A program made the translations under genes and the position numbers. Below, one piece after another: positions 1-8,982 of a stretch of DNA of 64,000 bases; the stretch's first letter is position 1, and each line of letters starts with the position of its first letter. The stretch lies in assembly GCF_037971845.1 (NCBI RefSeq), contig NZ_CP150227.1, forward strand, positions 992,001-1,056,000, in the 5' to 3' direction. The notes beneath the pieces were generated by a model. The model did no database searches. It was not told the origin of the DNA and worked only from the letters and a program-made list of their open reading frames with translations. This stretch comes from Paenibacillus sp. FSL R5-0766. Lineage in GTDB: Bacteria > Bacillota > Bacilli > Paenibacillales > Paenibacillaceae.

Positions 1-88
1 ACAGGGATTATGCGTTGTCATGATATATCTGATCTAATGATTATTCTAGTTACCTTCCTTATTTGGTAGGATTAGGTTGTGGGTCGGA

Positions 89-104
89 CAGAGGTGCACC
101 TCTG
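89..104. promoter_or_regulatory. 16-bp perfect palindrome upstream of the pectate lyase
   Basis: CAGAGGTGCACCTCTG is self-complementary over all 16 positions and lies 70 bp before the pectate lyase start. A palindrome of this size in a promoter region could be an operator for a dimeric repressor. I recognise no specific family from the sequence, so this is a candidate only. Confidence 0.35.
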
Positions 105-173
105 ACGATCTCCCAGGACAAGCTCAGGCTTGTACAATACCAAATAACGAGAGAATAAGGGAGGAATAAAATT

Positions 174-842
174 ATGAAAAAAATGTTGACGTTGTTACTG
201 TCCGCTGGTTTGGTTGCTTCTATATTTGGTGCCGTTCCGGCTGCGGCTGCACCTACCGTTGTAAATTCAACCATTGTTGTTCCAAAGGGCACGACCTATG
301 ATGGTCAAGGCAAAACATTTGTAGCTAATCCTTCCACACTAGGCGACGGATCTCAAGCAGAAAATCAGAAGCCAGTCTTCCGTCTGGAGGCAGGGGCCAC
401 GCTCAAAAACGTAAACATTGGATCACCAGCTGCTGATGGTGTTCACTGTTATGGCAACTGTAATATATCGAATGTGGTCTGGCAGGATGTGGGTGAGGAT
501 GCACTGACATTGAAGTCTGCCGGAACGGTTAACATTACCGGTGGGGCAGCGTATAAGGCTTATGATAAAGTGTTCCAGATGAATGCAGCTGGAACAATTA
601 ACATCAAAAATTTCCGTGCAGACGATATTGGCAAACTGGTTCGCCAAAATGGTGGAACTTCCTTTGCAGTTAACATGACGCTGGATAACTCCAACATTTC
701 CAATGTGAAAGATTCGATTATGCGTACAGACAGCAGTACATCACAAGGCAAAATTACGAATACCCGTTATTCCAAAGTACCAACGTTGTTCAAGGGGTTT
801 GCTTCAGGGAAAACGAGCCAGTCTGGAAACACGCAATATTAA
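174..842 (+). CDS. Secreted pectate lyase, polysaccharide lyase family 3
   Basis: This 222-residue protein resembles PL3 pectate lyases, which cleave de-esterified polygalacturonate by beta-elimination outside the cell using calcium. Residues 1-25 form a clear Sec signal peptide (KK, hydrophobic core, AAAA before the mature part). The rest is the short right-handed beta-helix typical of PL3, with the family-like stretches GVHCYGNCN and [10 protein letters not shown]. The length fits the family. The start has a good GGGAGG site 9 bp upstream. It is monocistronic and ends at a strong terminator shared with the convergent gene. The family assignment rests on recognised motifs; substrate preference is inferred. 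Confidence 0.88.
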   Translation: MKKMLTLLLSAGLVASIFGAVPAAAAPTVVNSTIVVPKGTTYDGQGKTFVANPSTLGDGSQAENQKPVFRLEAGATLKNVNIGSPAADGVHCYGNCNISNVVWQDVGEDALTLKSAGTVNITGGAAYKAYDKVFQMNAAGTINIKNFRADDIGKLVRQNGGTSFAVNMTLDNSNISNVKDSIMRTDSSTSQGKITNTRYSKVPTLFKGFASGKTSQSGNTQY

Positions 843-918
843 ACAGAAGATTGAATCGCTTGAGTTGTTAAAGGTTTAAGCCCCGCTTGTGACTGGAAGT
901 AATTTGGAATATAACGCT

Positions 919-971
919 AAAAAGAGCGTCCCAAGGTCATTGCCACACTGACTTTGAGGGACGCTCTTTTG
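919..971. terminator. Bidirectional terminator between pectate lyase and the stalk-domain gene
   Basis: A near-perfect stem pairs AAAGAGCGTCCC with GGGACGCTCTTT and extends inward with AGGTCA/TGACTT. A-rich and T-rich flanks let it work in both directions, serving the two convergent genes. Confidence 0.85.
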
Positions 972-1027
972 TAATGCAGATGTCATAGTATAGTTCTGCT
1001 GAGCAATATTTTATAGCGGAGGCTCAA

Positions 1028-1981
1028 TTATTTTTCTCCCGGAACTTCAACAATGACTTTGCCTTTCTCGGGGGCAACAGAACCGGTATCGATGGAGCCC
1101 AATTTGTTCATGATCTCGTAAGAGGTTTCTTCAAGCATGTGAGAGTACTTAAATGACACGAGTGTATGACCTGCTACGGAAGGACGAGTCCCTGCTTCAG
1201 CAACGGCTTTGGTTTTAATAAAGAACAGGTCTCCGATGGTTCCAGCAGTTTTGCTGATGTTGGCCTGCCATTGTAGCAGGGCACTTCCATTTTTAAGGAT
1301 ATAATAGCTGATCAGATCGTTATCCTCAACAACGAAGAAACGATCTTTTTTACCTTGTTCAAAAATGTATTCAATGGAGGAATCCACCGGACCCAAAGGG
1401 TTGCGAATGTCCAGACGTGCTTGTCCCAGTTCAGAGAAGCGTGGCAGATGCAATGCGGCTTCACGTGCCACAGTCAGATCGGAACTGTTATATTCTTTTA
1501 CAATCGTAGCATCTGTAGTGTAAATGTAAGCTTCCTTGGCCTTCTGGTTCCATTGCACCTTGGCACCAAAAGCTTCACCGATGGCACGGAGCGGAAGCAT
1601 CGCTTTACCATTCACCAGAATCGGCGCGGAGGATAATGTCGCATTCTGACCGTTTTTTTTCATTGTTTTGCTGTTAGGTGTAAGGACATACTTATCGCTG
1701 CCTGTGCTAATACTGATCTCTTTTGTTTTGTTATTGTAGCCAAACGTATAGTTGCCAAGGAATTGAAGCTCCGTCAATGCCACGTACGTAATACCCTGCC
1801 GTATGACAACATCATATTGAGCTTGAACATTGTTAATATAAGCTGTCGGTTTAGGTTTAGTTGCTGCGGCTTCCGCCACAGTGGATGAGAGTAAGGCTGG
1901 TGCCGTGCCTGCGGTGAGTATCGAAGCGGCAAGGACCATTTTCCATGTTTTAAGCTGCCAAACAGAGTTGTAATTTTTCAT
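1028..1981 (-). CDS. Exported copper amine oxidase N-terminal (stalk) domain protein
   Basis: The protein is about 317 residues. It has a basic N-terminus, a hydrophobic signal segment ending near AEAAAT, and then one copper amine oxidase N-terminal-like (stalk) domain at roughly residues 45-155, recognisable by the VNGKAMLPLRAIGEAFGA motif. Such domains are common in Paenibacillus surface proteins and are thought to be adhesive or structural, not catalytic. The C-terminal half (about 160-317) is not recognised. I chose the ATG at 1981 over an upstream in-frame TTG because AAGGGAGA sits about nine bases before it. The gene is convergent with the pectate lyase. Confidence 0.8.
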   Translation of the reverse strand: MKNYNSVWQLKTWKMVLAASILTAGTAPALLSSTVAEAAATKPKPTAYINNVQAQYDVVIRQGITYVALTELQFLGNYTFGYNNKTKEISISTGSDKYVLTPNSKTMKKNGQNATLSSAPILVNGKAMLPLRAIGEAFGAKVQWNQKAKEAYIYTTDATIVKEYNSSDLTVAREAALHLPRFSELGQARLDIRNPLGPVDSSIEYIFEQGKKDRFFVVEDNDLISYYILKNGSALLQWQANISKTAGTIGDLFFIKTKAVAEAGTRPSVAGHTLVSFKYSHMLEETSYEIMNKLGSIDTGSVAPEKGKVIVEVPGEK

Positions 1982-2150
1982 CAGTATCAATCTCCCTTCT
2001 AATGTTTAAGACGGACTGTATAACCTAAATGTTGCATATTATGGAAAGTGAATCGTTAGATATCCCCTTCCTTTTACCCCAAATGAAGCATGATGATTCT
2101 TCTAGGGATTGCCACAAATACCCATCTGATGTACATTAGAAGCAATGAAA

Positions 2151-2250
2151 TAAGTGAACCGGGAGCTCAATGAAGTTGGGCTGAGAGAGTGGCCTTGTGC
2201 CGCTGACCGTACATCTGATCTGGGTAATGCCAGCGTAGAGAACATGGATT
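2151..2250 (+). promoter_or_regulatory. TPP (THI-box) riboswitch controlling ykoEDC
   Basis: The conserved thiamin pyrophosphate aptamer elements appear in order: GGGAGC, the invariant CTGAGA at 2181-2186, GACC at 2205-2208, CTGATCTGG at 2215-2223 and TAATGCCAGCGTAG ending at 2238. The element precedes ykoEDC, a known TPP-riboswitch regulon member in Bacillus. An expression platform of about 150 nt ends in a terminator at 2402-2428, so control is probably by transcription termination when TPP is bound. I could not draw a convincing P1 helix, so the exact ends are uncertain. Confidence 0.92.
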
Positions 2251-2401
2251 TGCAATATGTAAGGGTGAATTGTGGGAATGAACAACAGACCTCTTTGAAC
2301 TGTGGTGGTGTATCTGCCAGGGCGGAGGAGAGCTGGTTGATATTCCGTATTTTCGACATCCATCCAATACATCATTGTGAGGATTGTACACTGTGCGTAA
2401 G

Positions 2402-2428
2402 GCCTGCCCGGAATCGGGGAGGCTTTTT
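2402..2428 (+). terminator. Riboswitch terminator upstream of ykoE
   Basis: GCCTGCCCG pairs with CGGGGAGGC around a GAAT loop with one mismatch, followed by TTTTT. It lies about 160 nt after the TPP aptamer and about 270 nt before ykoE, and is the likely off-state of the riboswitch. Confidence 0.8.
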
Positions 2429-2441
2429 CTTTTATTTTTAG

Positions 2442-2656
2442 AGGTTGTTCAAAAAGTCTGCTTTTGATTACGAAGGATGCCTGACGGCATCATCAGCATC
2501 GAATATGGAATTCAGCCGAAATAAGCGGGAGGCTTACGAAGTATGTTTCCTTTGGAAACATTGCGGTTGCTCACGTAGTTTTCCCTACGCTCGGCTACTC
2601 CATTTCTAGCTTCATCCTATCTTCTTGGTACTGAAAACCAGTCTTTTTGAACACAC
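2442..2656. mobile_element. MITE-like repeat with about 22-bp terminal inverted repeats
   Basis: The 215-bp element begins AGGTTGTTCAAAAAG and ends CTTTTTGAACACACT, so the two ends are imperfect inverted repeats (about 20 of 25 positions). No convincing protein is encoded. Internal hairpins occur, for example GTTTCC/GGAAAC near 2545-2560. It lies between the riboswitch terminator and the ykoE ribosome binding site, so the leader of the thiamin operon must run through it. A reduced relative of its left end is found at 42560-42588. From memory, similar elements are common between genes in Paenibacillus; I could not search for this. Confidence 0.7.
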
Positions 2657-2700
2657 ACTTTTACAACCCCCACAGGGAACAAAGGAAGGACGTAGAGAAC

Positions 2701-3294
2701 ATGGCAACAACAGCAGGCAACAAGCGATTGAAACTAACGGATATTCTGGTAACCATCGTGATCGCAGTAGTGTTTGGGGTGATTTACAAGATATGGGGAC
2801 CTACATATGACTTGATGAAACCATTTGGCGTTCATGCGGAGCAGATGATCTATGGCATGTGGTTTATGGCGGGCACGTTTGCTTTTGTTATCATTCGTAA
2901 ACCAGGCGTGGCTATTCTTGCCGAAGTTGCGGCTTCAACGGTAAGTGCTTTCTTGGGTAGTGAATGGGGCATGTCCACACTGGTGTATGGTCTGTTGCAA
3001 GGATTGGGAGCTGAGATATTCTTCGCCGCATTTTTGTATCGCAAAACCAATCTGTTTGTCACCTGTCTTGCAGCCGTAGGAGCTGCAGCGGCTTCGCTTT
3101 TGCTGGATTACCAGTACGGATATATTGATTCACTCTCGGCCTGGAATTATACGTTATTTATCGGGTTCCGCTTCATTGGAAGTATTCTGATTGCTGGAGT
3201 GTTCGCTTATTATCTCGCCAAAGCATTGGAACTGACCGGTGTAACACGCTCACTCAGACCGGTATCCAAACAGGATTATGAGGCGCTGGATTAG
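2701..3294 (+). CDS. ykoE: Thiamin-precursor (HMP) ECF transporter, substrate-binding S component YkoE
   Basis: The 197-residue integral membrane protein has about five to six hydrophobic segments and matches YkoE in length (199 in Bacillus). YkoE is the substrate-specific component of an energy-coupling-factor importer predicted to carry hydroxymethylpyrimidine. Identification also rests on its place behind a TPP riboswitch and before ykoD and ykoC. The start at 2701 is preferred over the in-frame ATG at 2647, which lies in the repeat element; AGGAAGGA precedes 2701. The stop codon directly abuts the ykoD start. YkoF, the soluble thiamin-binding partner encoded in the Bacillus operon, is absent here. 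Confidence 0.9.
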   Translation: MATTAGNKRLKLTDILVTIVIAVVFGVIYKIWGPTYDLMKPFGVHAEQMIYGMWFMAGTFAFVIIRKPGVAILAEVAASTVSAFLGSEWGMSTLVYGLLQGLGAEIFFAAFLYRKTNLFVTCLAAVGAAAASLLLDYQYGYIDSLSAWNYTLFIGFRFIGSILIAGVFAYYLAKALELTGVTRSLRPVSKQDYEALD

Positions 3295-4866
3295 ATGAGC
3301 GGAGAGGGGAATTCGCAAGCGGTAAGTGTAACTAATCTAAGATGCAAGTTCCCGGGAGAGAAAGCCTTGGTATTTCAAGGCTTGTCTCTTTCTGTGCGTC
3401 AAGGGGAGAAAGTGCTGTTGCTTGGCCCAAGTGGCTCCGGTAAATCGACGTTATTGCAAATTCTGAGCGGTCTGATACCACGTTCGGTTGAGATTCCGAT
3501 GAAATGTGATGATATTCAGGTTCCCGCCCAAGCAGGAGTGGTCTTTCAAGATCCGGATACCCAGTTCTGTATGACCTTTACGGATGAAGAGATCGCATTT
3601 GTTCTGGAAAACCGAAATATTTCGCGTGAAGAGATGCCTGCTCTGATTGAATATTATCTGAAACAAGTGGGGTTATCCTTTGAACAGAATCGTGTATTGA
3701 TCCAGTCCATGTCTCAGGGGATGAAGCAGCGTCTTGCAATTGCTTCGATGCTTGCCATGGACCCGGAGGTATTGTTTTTGGATGAACCCACTGCACTGCT
3801 GGACGATGAGGGGACTTCCCAGGTATGGGATACCGTCAAACGGATCGCCAGTGACAAAACGATCATCATCGTTGAACACAAAATAAACGAGATTGTGGAT
3901 ATGGTCGACCGCATCATTGTGTTGTCACCTGAAGGAAAGATTGTGGCGGATGGGCCAGCACAGCAGGTATTTACGGATGAACGGGGCAAGCTGAAGGCTT
4001 ATGGAATCTGGTATCCGGGTGTGTGGGATGAGCACGAGCAGGCAGCTAAGGAAGAAGAGGGAAGTGCTACTGGAGAGCTTCAAGTGTGTGTGGATCACGG
4101 CATCTCAAGTTTGGAAGCACAGCAATCGTCTGGCTTATCCGATACACCGGGTATATCCCCCATATCTCACGTCTCATCCTTATCACCTGTATCACCCGCC
4201 TCTCAGCCTGCACTGGACTTGCAGCAGTTCACCGGATGGCGTGGGAAAACACCCTTCATTCAGGTGGAACAGGCCAAAGTATGGCATGGAGACTGGATTG
4301 GTATTGTCGGAGCTAATGGAGCAGGCAAGAGTTCATTGTTGTTATCTCTGATGAATATCCTGAAAACAACAGGTCATTATGAGGTGGAAGGTCAGCCTTC
4401 TGGCAAAACGGAGCAGCTTGCAGATCGAATTGCGTTTGTATTTCAGAACCCGGAGTTTCAATTTGTGACCAACACGGTCGCGGAAGAAGTGGAATTCTCA
4501 TTACTGGGGGGCAGGCTTACAACGGAAGAAAGACTTGCCAGAACTGATCATATGTTGAATCAATTTGGACTAATCGACCTGTCCGAGCGTCATCCCTACC
4601 AATTATCGATGGGGCAGAAACGACGCTTGAGCGTTGCCTCTGCACTGGTGAGAGAGCAGCGAATACTGCTGTTGGATGAACCTACTTTTGGACAGGATGC
4701 CCGGAATACGTTCGCCATGTTAGCACAGCTGGAGCAATTGCGGAGAGAGGGAACAGCCATTGTTATGGTTACCCATGATCGTGAAATTGTAAAAAGATAT
4801 TGCACCCGAATCTGGACGGTAGATGAGGGGAGGTTATCTGATGCAACTGTCGTTTCCTCACCGTGA
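3295..4866 (+). CDS. ykoD: Duplicated ECF transporter ATPase YkoD
   Basis: This 523-residue protein holds two ABC ATPase domains in tandem and powers HMP/thiamin uptake with YkoE and YkoC. Domain one (residues 1 to about 235) has Walker A GPSGSGKST, signature SQGMKQR and Walker B VLFLDEP. Domain two (about 310-520) has Walker A GANGAGKSS, signature LSMGQKRR and Walker B ILLLDEP. They are joined by a low-complexity Ser/Pro-rich linker at about 255-305, which makes the protein longer than Bacillus YkoD (490). It begins immediately after the ykoE stop and overlaps ykoC by 26 bp, which suggests translational coupling. Confidence 0.93.
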   Translation: MSGEGNSQAVSVTNLRCKFPGEKALVFQGLSLSVRQGEKVLLLGPSGSGKSTLLQILSGLIPRSVEIPMKCDDIQVPAQAGVVFQDPDTQFCMTFTDEEIAFVLENRNISREEMPALIEYYLKQVGLSFEQNRVLIQSMSQGMKQRLAIASMLAMDPEVLFLDEPTALLDDEGTSQVWDTVKRIASDKTIIIVEHKINEIVDMVDRIIVLSPEGKIVADGPAQQVFTDERGKLKAYGIWYPGVWDEHEQAAKEEEGSATGELQVCVDHGISSLEAQQSSGLSDTPGISPISHVSSLSPVSPASQPALDLQQFTGWRGKTPFIQVEQAKVWHGDWIGIVGANGAGKSSLLLSLMNILKTTGHYEVEGQPSGKTEQLADRIAFVFQNPEFQFVTNTVAEEVEFSLLGGRLTTEERLARTDHMLNQFGLIDLSERHPYQLSMGQKRRLSVASALVREQRILLLDEPTFGQDARNTFAMLAQLEQLRREGTAIVMVTHDREIVKRYCTRIWTVDEGRLSDATVVSSP

Positions 4867-5635
4867 AACCTGGCTTCATAACGTCAATCCGGGATTAAAG
4901 ATGATCATTCTGACGATGATGTTTGTCATCGTTATCCTCATTCACAATCTGAATGTAATGGCCAACGTAGCGTTGGCGATGATGCTGTTACTGTGCTGGA
5001 CAGGTCATCCGTGGTATAGATTGATGCTGTACGCATCACCATTCATTCTGGTGTTTATCTCCACGTCTACAGGTATGATGATGTTTGGTAAGGGTGAGAC
5101 CACATGGTATAAGTGGGGATTGATTCACATAACCGAAGAGAGTTTCTATCGCGGTCTACACTTGGGTTTTCGCTCGTTGAGCATGGCAGCGGCTGGCTTG
5201 CTGTTCGGACTGACAACGAAGCCGGTAAGGCTGTTTTATTCCCTGATGCAGCAGTGGCGGCTTCCTGCAAAATATGCCTATAGCTTTCTGGCCGCGATGC
5301 GCATGATCCCGATTTTGCTGGATGAATTCCAGACGCTCCGTTACGCTATTCGTATACGTGGAACACGGCAACGTGGCTCTCGCTGGAACGTGTATGGTAC
5401 ACTCAAGCGTTACGCTATTCCGCTGCTGGCACAGAGCATTCGCCGTGCACAGCGAATGGCGGTAGCGATGGAAGCGAAAGGGTTCACAGATGGCGCGAGC
5501 CGAACGTATTACATTCAGATTGGCTATTCGCGAGCTGATCTGTGGTTTGTATTTTATTATATCCTCACCTTAACAGCTGCTTATTACATCGGGGTTACCT
5601 TTCCTTATCATGCTACGATGGTGGATGTAAGGTAA
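4841..5635 (+). CDS. ykoC: ECF transporter T component YkoC
   Basis: The 264-residue membrane protein couples the ATPase to YkoE. It shows four to five transmembrane segments and the cytoplasmic T-component signature A-[MK]-R-[MI]-[IR], seen here as FLAAMRMIPIL, plus a second conserved region AVAMEAKGF. I start it at 4841 because GAGGGGAGG lies seven bases upstream; an ATG at 4823 lacks a site. It is the last gene of the riboswitch-controlled operon; about 100 bp without an obvious terminator separate it from the next gene. Confidence 0.9.
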   Translation: MQLSFPHRETWLHNVNPGLKMIILTMMFVIVILIHNLNVMANVALAMMLLLCWTGHPWYRLMLYASPFILVFISTSTGMMMFGKGETTWYKWGLIHITEESFYRGLHLGFRSLSMAAAGLLFGLTTKPVRLFYSLMQQWRLPAKYAYSFLAAMRMIPILLDEFQTLRYAIRIRGTRQRGSRWNVYGTLKRYAIPLLAQSIRRAQRMAVAMEAKGFTDGASRTYYIQIGYSRADLWFVFYYILTLTAAYYIGVTFPYHATMVDVR

Positions 5636-5737
5636 TATTGGGAGATAGATAGAAATATATTGAGGTAAACAGTAACTTTTTCCTTTTTTTCTGCGTCTCT
5701 ATTGGAAATACCTTCTAATGGATGGGGATGAACGAGA

Positions 5738-8041
5738 GTGAAGACGGGTCCTGACAGGCAGAGAACGGGGTACAAATGGATTACCATGACTGGATTATCA
5801 GCTGCGCTGTTGACGGGATGGATGCTGCTGGATTCCAAAATGGTCGTGCTTGGAGGACAAGCTTTGGTTACAACACCACAAGCCTTGGGGGCAAGTTCTC
5901 AAGTCTTATCAACACAGTTGGCCTACAAACAAGGAGAACCCGTTACACTCATGAATGACATTCCTCTGTTCAAAAACAGAAGGGACGGCAGTGTGGCTGC
6001 TGACCAGATGGGGATTGAATACTATACATCAAAATACGAAAAGTATACGTTGGCCTCGGTTCGAGGCGAGTGGGTGCAGCTTAAGTCAACCGATCATGGA
6101 GACTTTTGGCTGCCAAGTTGGTATGCCTTGAAGGAGAGCAGAAGCATGACGGAAACAGCTCCCCAAAGCTTCACGCTCCAATCAGGCAGCAAGCTGTATC
6201 TGGCTCCAGATAGTTCTACAATCTGGTCTAGTGAGAAAGCGCTAACAGATCAGGCTGTTATTGTTGCAAAGTGGAAAGGATGGTATGGGGTCTCCATTGC
6301 CCCACGAGTCTGGAATAAAGAATCCTTCACGTATCGGCCAGGACTCTTCTGGATCAAGGCACAGGCTATAGAACAGCGGATGAATGTGGCTGATAGCTGG
6401 TTCCAACAGGATGCATCGCTGCCAACTTCGGTTATACGCCATCTGACAGATGTTAAGCTGAACAAGGCAACCACATCCAAACAAGTGGCTGGGTGGTTAG
6501 GCGAGCCGGATTGGAAAGAGAGTTCAAGCAATCTAAATTTCACGGGTGATTCAATGAGTATTGGACAGACCTGGAGATATGAGCGGGAAGATGCGCAATT
6601 TCTGGTCACATTCAACAGAAATGGCAGACTGGTCAGAACACGCTGGAATTTAGCACAGGATAATCGAAATGCTGTCGTTTCCGATTGGAACATCAGTCGG
6701 GCGGATGAATATGGGTTCACAACAAAAATCTATGGCACAACACTGCCAACGACAATCCCTTGGAAACCGGTATGGACCAACCAGGGGGATATTAACTACA
6801 CTTTTTTACAAGCAGCCACGGATGATGTACTCCTGATGAAAGGGGATGACGGTGGATTTAGCGGGGATTACTACGAAGGTTCCATATATGCTCTTGACCG
6901 ACATTCGGGCCAGAAATTATGGGGGATTAATGGGGGCTTTGGAAGACAGCAGGCAGAGGTGGATGCAGAGCGCCAATACGTTACAATCTACACCGATTAT
7001 GACCCTGACAAGAAAAAATACGTGGATCGTATTCGTCATCTGAACTTGAAGAGCGGAAAGGTCATGTGGACGTACACTCCTAAGCAAAATTTTAGACTAA
7101 ATGGCATCACCGCTGCTAAGAACGTTGTGGTTGTGGATAACCCGGTTGTTGAGAGCTCAAGCAACAGTTGGTTAACGGTTCTGGACAGTGCAAACGGAAA
7201 AACATTGTGGACGCGAAAACTGGCTACGGGTTATGAAATATTGAACAAGAGTGCAGATGACCCTTATGTGTTGTATTGGGAAAAGAATAAGCTGGTTGCA
7301 GTCGATCCGCAATCGGGCCGAACCGTATGGAGCTTGAAGGGCAAACGATCCACCATAGAACAATTTTGGAATGATCCATATACTGGTGGAATTGAACGTC
7401 TTGATCCCTTTGCAACCACGAATGCTGAAAGATGGCTATCACTAGATAATCAGTGGCTTCTGCTTGATCTGAACACGGGGAAAAAGCTTGCCCAATTCCC
7501 TGCTCGGGTAGGACAGAGATTTGAGGAGCTGAATGATGGCATGCTGTTGATCCGTGAGAACAAGAGTGGCAATCATTACGGAGAATATGAAGATTTTACA
7601 ACCACCCTGTATGATGCCAAGACAGGCAAAACACGCTGGACGCTCAAGGGCAAGATTGAACGAGGACTGGTGGAAGAGGATCAGTTGTATGTGATTAAGA
7701 ATGGCTACCCGGCGGCTGTGGATTATAAAACGGGGGAGACGCGTTGGAATGCCAAAGATACGATTGCAACACTAAGGCATCCGACGAATCAGGGAAGTTA
7801 TCTGGTCATTGATGATCAGTTGCTGCTGCCCATGGACGAGGACTGGTTGGTATTGAATAAAAATAATGGAGCATTGTTAGGTCGTGTACATGACGTTGTG
7901 ATGGGAAACCCGGAGCATCGCGACCGGGATGCGAAGAATGGAATGATTAACCGGATCGGCAATGAAGTGTACGTGGGTTCGTCCAACGGACGTTTTCGTG
8001 CATATGAAGCCAGCCGCCTTCAGGAGGCAATCTCACCTTAA
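5738..8041 (+). CDS. Membrane-anchored PQQ-like beta-propeller protein
   Basis: The GTG-started protein is 767 residues long. A single hydrophobic segment at about residues 13-35 is an uncleaved anchor or signal peptide. Residues about 50-200 look like an SH3-type or cell-surface module. Residues about 345-767 carry at least seven repeats of the PQQ-type beta-propeller pattern, such as ALDRHSGQKLWG, LNLKSGKVMWTY, VDPQSGRTVWSL and YDAKTGKTRWTL. This fold is usually a scaffold for binding partners; the exact role is unknown. It may be read through from ykoC, but no functional link to thiamin is evident. The gene ends near a hairpin at 8089-8123. Confidence 0.75.
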   Translation: MKTGPDRQRTGYKWITMTGLSAALLTGWMLLDSKMVVLGGQALVTTPQALGASSQVLSTQLAYKQGEPVTLMNDIPLFKNRRDGSVAADQMGIEYYTSKYEKYTLASVRGEWVQLKSTDHGDFWLPSWYALKESRSMTETAPQSFTLQSGSKLYLAPDSSTIWSSEKALTDQAVIVAKWKGWYGVSIAPRVWNKESFTYRPGLFWIKAQAIEQRMNVADSWFQQDASLPTSVIRHLTDVKLNKATTSKQVAGWLGEPDWKESSSNLNFTGDSMSIGQTWRYEREDAQFLVTFNRNGRLVRTRWNLAQDNRNAVVSDWNISRADEYGFTTKIYGTTLPTTIPWKPVWTNQGDINYTFLQAATDDVLLMKGDDGGFSGDYYEGSIYALDRHSGQKLWGINGGFGRQQAEVDAERQYVTIYTDYDPDKKKYVDRIRHLNLKSGKVMWTYTPKQNFRLNGITAAKNVVVVDNPVVESSSNSWLTVLDSANGKTLWTRKLATGYEILNKSADDPYVLYWEKNKLVAVDPQSGRTVWSLKGKRSTIEQFWNDPYTGGIERLDPFATTNAERWLSLDNQWLLLDLNTGKKLAQFPARVGQRFEELNDGMLLIRENKSGNHYGEYEDFTTTLYDAKTGKTRWTLKGKIERGLVEEDQLYVIKNGYPAAVDYKTGETRWNAKDTIATLRHPTNQGSYLVIDDQLLLPMDEDWLVLNKNNGALLGRVHDVVMGNPEHRDRDAKNGMINRIGNEVYVGSSNGRFRAYEASRLQEAISP

Positions 8042-8088
8042 AAGCTTGTCTCGTAAGGGATGTTGATTTATTATAAATGAACAGGCTT

Positions 8089-8123
8089 GCTCGCGCTCCG
8101 GTTATCGGCTGTGCGGGCTTTCT
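8089..8123 (+). terminator. Hairpin between the propeller gene and metN, terminator or attenuator
   Basis: GCTCGCGC pairs with GTGCGGGC (two G-T pairs), with an inner CCG/CGG helix, followed by TTTCTT. It can end the propeller transcript. Only about 49 bp remain before metN, and a weak promoter (TTGTCT at 8046, TATTAT at 8069) lies upstream of the hairpin, so metNIQ transcripts may also have to pass it. Confidence 0.55.
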
Positions 8124-8172
8124 TCATGTGTTCTTGAAGAACCATGCATGATCATTCACGGGAGGACTCTCC

Positions 8173-8982
8173 ATGATCTCATTATATGGTGTAAGCAAAC
8201 GTTATAACGAGCGCGTTTCCCGTGCAGATCAGGGATTCGAAGCATTAAGCTCGGTGTCCCTCGAAGTGGGACAAGGAGAAATACATGGCATCATCGGATC
8301 GAGTGGTGCAGGCAAATCCACGCTTCTGCGGATGCTCAACGGATTGGAAAGGCCGGATGATGGTGAGGTTGTTGTGAATGGGCAGCACCTGACCCAGATG
8401 AATGAACAGAGTCTGCGTCAGGCACGAAGATCCATTGGCATGATCTTTCAACACTTCAATCTGGTCGGTAACCGAACAGTGAGTGGCAATGTCTGCATGC
8501 CATTGGAACTGGCGGGTATATCTCGTGCGCAGCGAGTTGAACGTGGACTTGAGGTACTACGGTTTGTTGGACTGGAAGACAAGGCGGATCAATATCCTGC
8601 ACAGCTTAGTGGTGGACAGAAGCAGCGTGTGGCCATTGCACGAGCGCTCGCCAGTCGTCCGGATGTGCTGCTCTGTGATGAACCGACCTCTTCGCTTGAT
8701 CCACAGACCACGAACGGTATTCTGGATGTGCTGCGACATATCAATGAAACGCTGGGCGTGACCATTGTCGTGGTGACACATGAGATGGAAGTGGCTCGCA
8801 GACTATGTCACAGGATATCCGTCATGAAGGATGGGCGACTCGTTCGTACGTTGTCTAAAGCGGAAGTGAGCAGTATCCCTGCTCCGCAGCCTGATCTGCT
8901 GACCTCCTTGCTTGCGGGTGACGAATACGGGATGACAGGTTCGTCTTTGTTCCGTCAGGCAGAACAGGAGGACAAGTCATGA
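8173..8982 (+). CDS. metN: MetN-type ABC importer ATPase lacking the C-terminal NIL domain
   Basis: This 269-residue ATPase belongs to the methionine uptake family. It has Walker A GSSGAGKST, Q-loop FQHFNLV, signature LSGGQKQR and Walker B VLLCDEPTSSLD, and it pairs with MetI and MetQ. Canonical MetN proteins are about 340 residues, with a C-terminal NIL domain that binds methionine and shuts off transport; this one ends where that domain would begin. The end is not a frameshift relic, because metI starts with a 4-bp overlap. No S-box riboswitch was found upstream. The substrate could be methionine or a related compound. The start has GGGAGGA upstream. Confidence 0.87.
   Translation: MISLYGVSKRYNERVSRADQGFEALSSVSLEVGQGEIHGIIGSSGAGKSTLLRMLNGLERPDDGEVVVNGQHLTQMNEQSLRQARRSIGMIFQHFNLVGNRTVSGNVCMPLELAGISRAQRVERGLEVLRFVGLEDKADQYPAQLSGGQKQRVAIARALASRPDVLLCDEPTSSLDPQTTNGILDVLRHINETLGVTIVVVTHEMEVARRLCHRISVMKDGRLVRTLSKAEVSSIPAPQPDLLTSLLAGDEYGMTGSSLFRQAEQEDKS

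Noticed and set aside
2154..2441. Open frames across the TPP riboswitch region
   Set aside because: The conserved riboswitch sequence and terminator explain the region; no ribosome binding sites support the frames.
6250..6720. A 156-codon minus-strand frame in the propeller gene
   Set aside because: It is a shadow of the well-supported plus-strand gene; no start signals.
8042..8172. S-box (SAM) riboswitch before metNIQ
   Set aside because: None of the conserved S-box core elements are present; only a terminator-like hairpin is seen.
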